From assembly GCA_020425925.1 (NCBI GenBank), contig JAGQRB010000333.1:1-34146 (forward strand): a DNA stretch of 34,146 nt, given 5' to 3'. Every line of letters starts with the position of its first letter. Position 1 is the first letter of the stretch. Source of the stretch: Planctomycetota bacterium (GTDB lineage: Bacteria; Planctomycetota; UBA1135; UBA2386). A program made the translations under genes and the position numbers. This document shows, piece after piece, positions 23,829 to 30,725 of the stretch. A model generated the notes under the pieces. It ran no database searches. It was not told where the DNA came from and worked only from the letters and a program-made list of their open reading frames with translations.

Positions 23829-26618
23829 ATGCCAGCACGCTCCCTCCGCGCCGCGCTCGCGGCGTTCGCCCCGTTCGTCGCCACCCTCGCCGCGTTGCCG
23901 GCGCAGGCGTTCGTGAACTACGAGTCCGGCCCGGTGCACGCCGCGCGCGTCGCGCCCGACGGCAGTCGACTGTTCGTCGCCGACACCGTCGGCGGCCACC
24001 TGCAGGTCTTCGACCTCGCGGACCCGACCGCGCCCGTGCTGGTCGACGAGATCCCGGTCGGGCTCGAACCGGTGTCCGTGCACCCGCGGACGCGCGACGA
24101 GGTCTGGGTCTGCAACCAGATGTCGGACAGCGTCAGCATCGTCGACATCGCGATCGGCGCCGTGGTCGACACGCTGCGTGTCGTCGACGAGCCGAGCGAC
24201 GTCGTGTTCGCCAACGGCCGCGCGTTCGTGAGCGCAGCGACCATGGACCGCGTGCTGGTGTTCGACGTCGCGACGCGCGCCTCGGTCGGCACCGTGCTGC
24301 TGCTCGGCAAGGACCCGCGCGCGCTCGCGGTCAGCCCGAACGGTGCCAAGGTCTACGCCGTGATCCAGCGTTCGGGCAACGGCACGACGCTGGTGCCGGA
24401 GTTCTTCGCGCCGTCGCCGCCGCTGCCGCTGAACTACCCGCTGGTGCCGGCGGCGCCGTCACAGAGCATCATCGTGCGCGCCACCGATCCGACCTGGGCG
24501 TTCGCGATCCCCTACACGCTGCCCGATCACGATGTCGCCGAGATCGACGCCGCGACGCTCGGCGTGACCCGCTACTTCGACGCCGTCGGCACCACCAACA
24601 CCGGCATCGCGGTCGATCCTGCGACCGGCGATCTCTGGGTCACCAACACCGACGCGCGCAATCTCGTGCGGTTCGAGCCGAGCCTGCGCGGCCATGCGAT
24701 CGACAGCCGGGTCACGCGCATCACGACCGGCGCGGCGCCGAGCGTGGTGCCGATCGACCTCAACCCGGGCATCAACTACGCCCAGCTGCCCAACCCGCAG
24801 GCGCTGCAGACCGCGCTCGCCGAGCCGTTCGGCATCGCGATCGACGCCGCCGCCGGCCGGATCTACGTCGCGGCGCAGGGCACCGACCGCGTCGGCGTGC
24901 TCGACCTGACCGGCGGCGTGATCGACCGGATCGAGATCGGCAATGCGGCGACGACGCGCGACAAGCGCGGCCCGCGCGCGCTCGCGCTGCACCCGAGCCA
25001 GCCGGTGCTCTACGTGCTGAACCGCCTGAGCGACACGCTCGCGGTCATCGACACCCAGAGCCGCGCCGTGCTGCACGAGTTGCCGATCGCGACCTGGGAT
25101 CCGATGCCGCAACAGCTACGCGAGGGCCGCAAGTTCCTCTACGACAGCAAGCTCGCCGGCAACGGCACGATGTCGTGCGCCGCCTGCCACATCGACGGCG
25201 ATGCCGACGGGCTGGCGTGGGACCTCGGTGACCGCGGCGGCGCGATGCAGAATGCCCCGTCGCAGCCGCTGCCGTTCAGCCTCGGGCTGCAGCAGTTCCA
25301 CCCGATGAAGGGGCCGATGGTGACGCAGACGCTGAAGGGACTCGACGGCGTCGGGCCGCTGCACTGGCGCGGCGACCGCAGCGATTTCCAGGCGTTCAAC
25401 GTCGCGTTCGCCGACCTCATGGGCGGCAGTCAGCTCGCGCCCGCCGACATGAACGACTTCGCCGCGTTCGGCACGTCGATCGCGGTGCCGCCGAATCCGA
25501 ACCAGCAGCTCGACCGCAGCTACCGTACGACGCCCGCAAACAACAACGAGGCCGCCGGCTTCGCCGCGTTCACGGCGCTCGCCGGCAACATCCAGCTCTA
25601 CGGCCAGGTCGCCTGCGCCACCTGTCACGCACTGCCTGCGACCGGTACCAACGGCATGGTCGTCGCCTCGCAGGTGCTGTTGACACCGCAGCAGATGAAG
25701 GTCGCCCAGCTCCGCAGCGTCTACCGCAAGGAAGGCTTCGTGCGCGCGTTCGGGCCGACCAAGGCGGGCTTCGGCTTCACCCACGACGGCGTCGTCGACA
25801 CCCTGACCTCGTTCATCAACCTGACGCAGTTCAACAGCTGGCCGAGCGCGACGAAGGACGACATCGTCACCTTCCTGCGCGTCTTCGACACCGGCACCGC
25901 CCCGACGGTCGGCCATCAGACCACGGTCCACAGCGGCAACGCCAACTCCGGTCCGACCGCGTCCACGCTCGCGCTGCTGACCGCGCGCGCCGCGGCCGGG
26001 GACATCGATCTCGCGGTCCGCGGCGTGCTCGACGGTCGACGCGGCGGTCTGCTGTACGACCCGGTCGCGGCGGTATTCCGCAGCGATCTGACCGGCGAGG
26101 GCCCGTTCGCGCTCGCGCAGCTCGTCGCGAAGGCGACCGCGGGCGATGCGCTGCTGACGTTCGTCGGCGTGCCGCCCGGCAGCGGCGAGCGGCTGGCGCG
26201 CGACCGCGATCTCGACCTGATCCCCGACGGCGACGAGGCCGCATTCGCCTACGGCACGTCGACCGCGGGCTGTGCCGGCGATCCGACGCTGCGCGCGAGC
26301 TCCGAGCCGCGCGCCGGCAACGGCCAGTTCGCGCTCGTCGCCGGCGGCGCCGCGGCCGGGGTGGTGGGCGTGCGGGTCGTCGGATTCGCGGCGACCGCGC
26401 TGCCGCTGCTCGGCGTCGACCTGCTCGTCGATCCGACCAGCGCGGTGTCGACGCTCGTCTTCGCCGACACGCACGGCGGCGAGGTGACACCGTTCTCGCT
26501 CGCGCCGGGTTCGGCTCATGTCGGTCTCGCGCTGCGGGCCCAGATCCTCTGGCTCGACCCGTGTGGCCCGCAGGGGATCGCGAGCACGCGCGGTCTCGGC
26601 TTCACGATCGTGCCGTAG
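23829..26618 (+). CDS. Secreted YncE-like beta-propeller fused to a diheme cytochrome c
   Basis: A 929-residue exported protein. The signal peptide ends LPA before QAF at about residue 25. Residues about 30-430 form a YncE/NHL-like seven-bladed propeller, with repeated patterns such as RLFVADT, VWVCNQ, VSIVDIA and LYVLNRLSDTLAVID. Two c-type haem motifs follow, CAACH at 450-454 and CATCH at 596-600, in a MauG/cytochrome c peroxidase-like arrangement. An Asp-rich DRDLDLIPDGDE at about 792-803 resembles a calcium-binding loop. The last 115 residues form a beta-rich C-terminal region resembling the shared module. It is probably a periplasmic or surface electron-transfer protein or peroxidase-like enzyme. 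It needs the cytochrome c maturation system, which is not in this window. Confidence 0.85.
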   Translation: MPARSLRAALAAFAPFVATLAALPAQAFVNYESGPVHAARVAPDGSRLFVADTVGGHLQVFDLADPTAPVLVDEIPVGLEPVSVHPRTRDEVWVCNQMSDSVSIVDIAIGAVVDTLRVVDEPSDVVFANGRAFVSAATMDRVLVFDVATRASVGTVLLLGKDPRALAVSPNGAKVYAVIQRSGNGTTLVPEFFAPSPPLPLNYPLVPAAPSQSIIVRATDPTWAFAIPYTLPDHDVAEIDAATLGVTRYFDAVGTTNTGIAVDPATGDLWVTNTDARNLVRFEPSLRGHAIDSRVTRITTGAAPSVVPIDLNPGINYAQLPNPQALQTALAEPFGIAIDAAAGRIYVAAQGTDRVGVLDLTGGVIDRIEIGNAATTRDKRGPRALALHPSQPVLYVLNRLSDTLAVIDTQSRAVLHELPIATWDPMPQQLREGRKFLYDSKLAGNGTMSCAACHIDGDADGLAWDLGDRGGAMQNAPSQPLPFSLGLQQFHPMKGPMVTQTLKGLDGVGPLHWRGDRSDFQAFNVAFADLMGGSQLAPADMNDFAAFGTSIAVPPNPNQQLDRSYRTTPANNNEAAGFAAFTALAGNIQLYGQVACATCHALPATGTNGMVVASQVLLTPQQMKVAQLRSVYRKEGFVRAFGPTKAGFGFTHDGVVDTLTSFINLTQFNSWPSATKDDIVTFLRVFDTGTAPTVGHQTTVHSGNANSGPTASTLALLTARAAAGDIDLAVRGVLDGRRGGLLYDPVAAVFRSDLTGEGPFALAQLVAKATAGDALLTFVGVPPGSGERLARDRDLDLIPDGDEAAFAYGTSTAGCAGDPTLRASSEPRAGNGQFALVAGGAAAGVVGVRVVGFAATALPLLGVDLLVDPTSAVSTLVFADTHGGEVTPFSLAPGSAHVGLALRAQILWLDPCGPQGIASTRGLGFTIVP

Positions 26619-26629
26619 TGCGATTGCCG

Positions 26630-26650
26630 CGTGCGTCGCATCGGCGCACG
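26630..26650 (+). terminator. Weak hairpin after the diheme propeller gene
   Basis: CGTGCG (26630-26635) and CGCACG (26645-26650), a 6-base stem with a 9-base loop, 11 bases past the stop. Only TT follows. Confidence 0.35.
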
Positions 26651-26725
26651 TTACGGAGTCGGAACGACAGCCGGCGGCACCTCGCGACACTCGCCGAGCC
26701 CCCTCCCGCCCGCAGCGCCCGTTGC

Positions 26726-26731
26726 TACGAT
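26726..26731 (+). promoter_or_regulatory. -10-like element of the gluzincin-like gene
   Basis: TACGAT, seven bases before the ATG at 26739, with no Shine-Dalgarno between. A clear -35 is lacking. Confidence 0.4.
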
Positions 26732-26738
26732 CACGGTC

Positions 26739-27950
26739 ATGATGGGGCCGCGACGATTCGGAGTTCTCGTGCTCTGCTGCGCGGTGATGCGCGCGCAGGC
26801 ACCGCTCGCGCAGGTGCCGGTCGATCCGTACACCGGCGGGGAAGCCGAGGCGCTGAAGCGTGCGGGCTACGTTTCGCTCGGCCCGTTCCCGTTCGGTCCG
26901 AACCACACCACCGCCGGCGTCGAGGGGCTGCTCGGTGACGAACCGCTGCACTGGATCGAGACCGCGCACTTCCGGCTCGGCTGCGCGGTGTCGGAGGTCG
27001 CGCTGCGCGGTGCCGATTCGGCCTGGATCAAGCAGGTCAAGGGCGAGCTGCAACGGCTGCGCGAACGGCTGCCGACGGTGAAGCGCAGTCCTCGCACGCT
27101 CGATCCGTGGCTGCGCACGCACCTGATCGCGCAGCGGCTCGAGGAGTGCTACGCCGAGATCCAGCGCGATCTCGGGGTCGACGACGGCGGCTTCCCGACC
27201 GAGCCGATGGATCCCGGCGACGAGAAGGCCTACCTCGGCGTCGGGCCCTATCTCGGGATGGCGCAGAAGTACTCGGTGCTGGTGCTGCAGCGCGGCGCCA
27301 GCCTCGCGCGCTACACCCGCGCCTACGCCGGCGGCGAGACGATCGAGCCGTTCCGGTTCCACGCCACCGGCTACGGCGGGCTGTTCTTCGTGGTCTGCGA
27401 GGAGTCGAGCAACGGCCTGATGAAGAACGACCACGCGCTGCACACGCAGCTCGTCTACAACGTCGTGGTCAACCTGATCAACGGCTACCGCTACTACGCC
27501 CACGACATGCCGCCGTGGTTGCTGTTCGGGCTCGCGCACTACTACTCGCGACAGGTGTCGCCGCGCTACCCGGCCTACGAACGCAAGATCGAGGGCGAGC
27601 CCGAGGACTCACCGTTCTGGAAGTGGGACGAGCGCGCGCGCGGACTGTTGAAATACGAAGCCTTCGAACCGCTCGCGACGCTGATGGCGCGCGGCGAGAT
27701 CGGCGAGTTCGGCATGGAGGAGCACATCGAGGCGTGGTTCCTCGTCGACTACCTGATGAGCACGCGGCGAGCGGCGACGATGCAGCTCGTGCACGAACTC
27801 AAGGCGCCGTTCCACAATCAGTACAAACTGCCTACCACGGTCGAGTTGGAGGCCCGGCAGACGGCGGCGATCGAACGCCTGTTCGGCATCGACATCGAAG
27901 GCCTCGAAGCGGAGTGGCGCGCCGGCGCGGGCAAGCGGTCGCGCCGGTGA
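26739..27950 (+). CDS. Secreted peptidase MA-like (gluzincin) homologue lacking zinc ligands
   Basis: A 403-residue exported protein. The signal peptide is short (RRFGVLVLCCAVMRA before QA, about residue 19). The layout recalls the peptidase MA-like family, where a helix with HExxH is followed by a PPWLxEGLA helix. The second motif is clear at residues 258-267 as PPWLLFGLAH, but F263 stands where the zinc-binding Glu of EGLA would be. The helix before it reads HTQLVYN (235-241); the best alignment puts QLVYN over HExxH, so both His and the catalytic Glu appear to be missing. If right, this is a pseudo-enzyme that may bind but not cut. I do not recognise the N-terminal 200 residues. ATG at 26739 (or 26742) follows a -10-like element directly. 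Confidence 0.7.
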   Translation: MMGPRRFGVLVLCCAVMRAQAPLAQVPVDPYTGGEAEALKRAGYVSLGPFPFGPNHTTAGVEGLLGDEPLHWIETAHFRLGCAVSEVALRGADSAWIKQVKGELQRLRERLPTVKRSPRTLDPWLRTHLIAQRLEECYAEIQRDLGVDDGGFPTEPMDPGDEKAYLGVGPYLGMAQKYSVLVLQRGASLARYTRAYAGGETIEPFRFHATGYGGLFFVVCEESSNGLMKNDHALHTQLVYNVVVNLINGYRYYAHDMPPWLLFGLAHYYSRQVSPRYPAYERKIEGEPEDSPFWKWDERARGLLKYEAFEPLATLMARGEIGEFGMEEHIEAWFLVDYLMSTRRAATMQLVHELKAPFHNQYKLPTTVELEARQTAAIERLFGIDIEGLEAEWRAGAGKRSRR

Positions 27951-27972
27951 CCGAGCCGCATGACGAGCTGCG

Positions 27973-27986
27973 GTGCGATTCCGCAC
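27973..27986 (+). terminator. Short hairpin after the gluzincin-like gene
   Basis: GTGCG-ATTC-CGCAC, a 5-base stem with a 4-base loop, 22 bases past the stop. No T tract follows directly; a TCTTTT run lies about 25 bases on. Confidence 0.4.
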
Positions 27987-28051
27987 GGGCAACGGTGCAG
28001 GTCTTTTCGCCCGTTCCGGTGGTAACGGCCCCATGGCTGCGCGCTATCCGC

Positions 28052-28057
28052 TACGAT
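28052..28057 (+). promoter_or_regulatory. -10-like element upstream of the thioredoxin-like gene
   Basis: TACGAT, identical to the hexamer at 26726, but 67 bases before the ATG. The implied leader of about 60 bases carries AGGAG (28111-28115), nine bases before the ATG. Confidence 0.4.
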
Positions 28058-28124
28058 CGCGGCCCTCTCTCGCGTTCGTCCGTCCCGTGAGCTTGCTCCC
28101 GACATAGACCAGGAGTTGTCACCG

Positions 28125-29186
28125 ATGTCGAAATCGATCTGCCTGTCCACGGTCCTCAGCGCTGCGGTGCTGACTGCGCTGTCCTTGCCCGCTCAATGCC
28201 CTGCGGGCGGCTACCAGACCGGCACTTCGACCGGCGGCTCGGGTGGCGGCGGCGTGGGGACCTCGAATCCGTCGCCGTCGGCGCCGTCGCCGAACGGCCC
28301 GACGACCCCGAACCCGACCGGCCCGACCACGCCCGGCCCCTCGGGTCCGACGACCGGTGGCCCGACCTACGGTGGCGGCTCACCGGCCGCTCCGACGACC
28401 GGTGGCCCCGCGGCTCCGCCCGGCGCAGCGGTGGCGGCGCGCACCGGTGCGCGCGGCGCGGCGATGACCTTCGAGCGCGGTCGCACCAGCAAGGACCGTC
28501 TGAAGCTCGACTGGGAGCACCCGGTCCCGCCCGAGCGCGGTGATCGCACGTCGGCCGCCGGCGCGCTGCCGCTCGCCGAAGCGCTGGCGCTGCTCTGGGG
28601 TGACGACCAGCGGCCGCTGCTCGTGCTGCGCGAGTGCACCGCCTGCCAGGGCACCGACCTGCCGCTGCTGCAGCGCTCGATGAACAACGACCGCACCCAG
28701 CTGCTGGCCAGCTGGTTCCGCATCGTCAAGCTGCCGCCGCACGTGATGGAGCCGTCGCACCCGTTCCACAACGTGTTCGCCGGTCAGTCGTTCGAAGGCG
28801 GCATGCCGCACTTCTACCTGCTGTCGCACCCGGGCGCCGAGCCGGTCGCGTTCTCGGGTCAGCCGACCCAGACCTACCTGCTCGCCGCGATGACCAAGAT
28901 CGTCGAGGAGCGCTACCAGCTCGACCCGAAGCGCGCGGTGAAGAACTGGCTGGCGCTGCTCGATCAGTTCGACAACATCGACGCGACGCAGAAGCGCGTG
29001 CGCGAGCAGCTGCGCGAGGCCCGCGCCGACAAGGGGCCGAAGAGCTCGCGGGCGAAGAGCCTGCAGGCCCAGCTCGACGACCTCGAGATGGATCGCACGA
29101 AGCTGCTTGCGAAGGAGCGCAAGGTGCGCAACATCGTGCTCGTGCCGTTCCCGAAGAGCGACAAGAAGATCGCGGCGGCGAAGTAA
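28125..29186 (+). CDS. Secreted thioredoxin-fold-like protein with Pro/Thr/Gly linker and coiled coil
   Basis: A 353-residue exported protein. The signal peptide ends LPA before QC at residue 24. A low-complexity linker rich in Gly, Pro, Thr and Ser (about 27-105, with repeats like GPTTPNPTGPTT) follows. Residues about 145-265 look like a thioredoxin fold: a beta strand (PLLVLREC), CTAC at 171-174 in the CxxC position, and MPHFYLL, where P228 could be the cis-proline. The last 70 residues are charged and heptad-like, probably a coiled coil. It could be a thiol oxidoreductase tethered by a flexible arm. The assignment rests on motif spacing and is uncertain. ATG at 28125 was chosen because AGGAG lies nine bases upstream; a TTG at 28116 is in frame. 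Confidence 0.75.
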   Translation: MSKSICLSTVLSAAVLTALSLPAQCPAGGYQTGTSTGGSGGGGVGTSNPSPSAPSPNGPTTPNPTGPTTPGPSGPTTGGPTYGGGSPAAPTTGGPAAPPGAAVAARTGARGAAMTFERGRTSKDRLKLDWEHPVPPERGDRTSAAGALPLAEALALLWGDDQRPLLVLRECTACQGTDLPLLQRSMNNDRTQLLASWFRIVKLPPHVMEPSHPFHNVFAGQSFEGGMPHFYLLSHPGAEPVAFSGQPTQTYLLAAMTKIVEERYQLDPKRAVKNWLALLDQFDNIDATQKRVREQLREARADKGPKSSRAKSLQAQLDDLEMDRTKLLAKERKVRNIVLVPFPKSDKKIAAAK

Positions 29187-29197
29187 CGCCCGCGGTC

Positions 29198-29220
29198 TGG
29201 TGCTCTAATTGAGAGCACCA
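29198..29220. repeat. Perfect inverted repeat overlapping the kelch gene promoter and start codon
   Basis: TGGTGCTCT (29198-29206) and AGAGCACCA (29212-29220) are perfect 9-base arms around AATTG. The right arm ends on the A of the ATG at 29220. A -10-like TCTAAT (29204-29209) lies inside, ten bases before the ATG. It also lies 12 bases after the stop of the preceding gene, so it may be that gene's terminator, an operator over the kelch promoter, or both. Confidence 0.65.
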
Positions 29221-30647
29221 TGAGCCGACTCTGCCCGCTCGGCGGCGTCGCGATCCTGATCGGGGTCGCGATCGCCGGTCCCTGTCCTGCCCAGCTGCAG
29301 TCGACGCTGCAGGCGCCGGCCACTACCGGCCCCGCGCTGCGCGAGTCGAGTTCGGCCTTCGATGCTGCTCGCGGCGTCACCGTGTTGTTCGCGGGGCTGC
29401 GGCTCGGCTTCCTGCGCAACGAGATCTACGAGTGGGACGGCACCGACTGGTCGGTGAGCACCGTGTTCCCGCGACCGGGTCCGCGCGGCCGACCGGCGAT
29501 CGAGTTCGACGCCGCGCGCGGCGAGATCGTGATGTTCGGCGGCGTGACGTCGAGCGGCGTGTTCCTCAACGACACCGCGCGATACACCGGCGCCGCGTTC
29601 CCGACCGCGACTCCGGCGACCTCGCCGAGCGCGCGCAGCGGCGCCGCGATGGCCTGGGACGGCGACCGGCAGCTCATCGTGATGTTCGGTGGCTTCGTCG
29701 CCGGCGGCACCGACATCAACGACACCTGGGAGTGGGACGGCACCAATTGGACGCTGCGGCAGGCCGCGAACACGCCGGGTGCGCCGGGGCCGCGTGGCGC
29801 GCACCGGCTGGTCTACGACCCCGACCGCCAGCAGGTCGTGATGTTCGGCGGCTTCAGCACGCCGCAGTTCGGCACGCTCAACGACTCGTGGCAGTGGAAC
29901 GGCACGACCTGGTCCGCGTTGCCGACGAGCAACACGCCGCAGCGGCGCTGCGATCAGGTCATGGTCTTCGACTCGCGGCGCGGCCGCGTGCTGATGTACG
30001 GCGGGCTCACCGCGTTCCAGCAGCCCGGCAACATCCCGGTCGTGCTCGGCGACTGCTGGACGCTGACCGCCGCCGGCTGGGAACAGAAGACGGTGCCCGG
30101 CCTGCCGAGTCCGCGGTCGTACGCGCTCGGTGCCTACGACCAGCAGCGCGACGAGATCGTGATGCACAGCGGCTTCGACAACGTCACGACGACGTTCAGC
30201 GACACCTATCTGGTGCAGACGACGGCACCTGCCGACATGCAGGCCTACGGCGCCGGCTGCACCGGCAGCAACGGCGTGCCGCAGCTCGACGCGGTGTCGC
30301 TGCCGTGGCTCGCCGACGACTACTCGGTCGCGGTCAGCAACGTGCCCGGCAGCACGCTCGGCTTCATGACGCTCGGGCTGTCGGCGACCGTCTGGAACGG
30401 CATGCCGATCCCGGTCGACCTCACGAGCTTCGGCCTCGCCGGCTGCGACGCCTGGCTCGGTCCGAACTTCAGCACGGTGTTCGTCGTGCAGAACGGCGCC
30501 GGCGAGTGGGGGACCTCGGTCTGCAACTGCGCGTTCGCGATCGGCGTGCAGTTCTCGCTGCAGGCGCTGGTGCTCGACCCGGGCGCGCCGAACACGCTCG
30601 GCGCGACGATGAGCAACGCGCAGCGCGCGACGATCGGCGCCTGGTGA
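29220..30647 (+). CDS. Secreted kelch-repeat protein with shared C-terminal module
   Basis: A 475-residue exported protein. The signal peptide ends CPA before QLQ at about residue 24. Six kelch blades are visible, with motifs such as EIVMFGG, LIVMFGG, VVMFGG and VLMYGG, each followed by NDTWEWDGTNW-type strands. They would form a galactose-oxidase-like propeller; I see no copper ligands or catalytic domain. The C-terminus (about 343-475) begins YGAGCTG, contains MPIPVDLTSFGLAGC, and ends MSNAQRATIGAW. This closely parallels the end of the protein at 8986-10419 (VPLPADLTGLGAPGC and VSNARQLTV). The start codon overlaps a perfect inverted repeat. Function unknown. Confidence 0.82.
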   Translation: MSRLCPLGGVAILIGVAIAGPCPAQLQSTLQAPATTGPALRESSSAFDAARGVTVLFAGLRLGFLRNEIYEWDGTDWSVSTVFPRPGPRGRPAIEFDAARGEIVMFGGVTSSGVFLNDTARYTGAAFPTATPATSPSARSGAAMAWDGDRQLIVMFGGFVAGGTDINDTWEWDGTNWTLRQAANTPGAPGPRGAHRLVYDPDRQQVVMFGGFSTPQFGTLNDSWQWNGTTWSALPTSNTPQRRCDQVMVFDSRRGRVLMYGGLTAFQQPGNIPVVLGDCWTLTAAGWEQKTVPGLPSPRSYALGAYDQQRDEIVMHSGFDNVTTTFSDTYLVQTTAPADMQAYGAGCTGSNGVPQLDAVSLPWLADDYSVAVSNVPGSTLGFMTLGLSATVWNGMPIPVDLTSFGLAGCDAWLGPNFSTVFVVQNGAGEWGTSVCNCAFAIGVQFSLQALVLDPGAPNTLGATMSNAQRATIGAW

Positions 30648-30700
30648 TCGGCGGGGCCGGGCGGGTGGGCGGTGCGGTTGCCGGGCAGGCGCCGGCCGCC

Positions 30701-30706
30701 TACCGT
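30701..30706 (+). promoter_or_regulatory. -10-like element of the FG-GAP gene
   Basis: TACCGT, 19 bases before the ATG at 30726; the same hexamer is used for ybaB. GGAG (30715-30718) lies seven bases before the ATG. Confidence 0.4.
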
Positions 30707-30725
30707 CGGGCTCCGGAGCGTCGCC

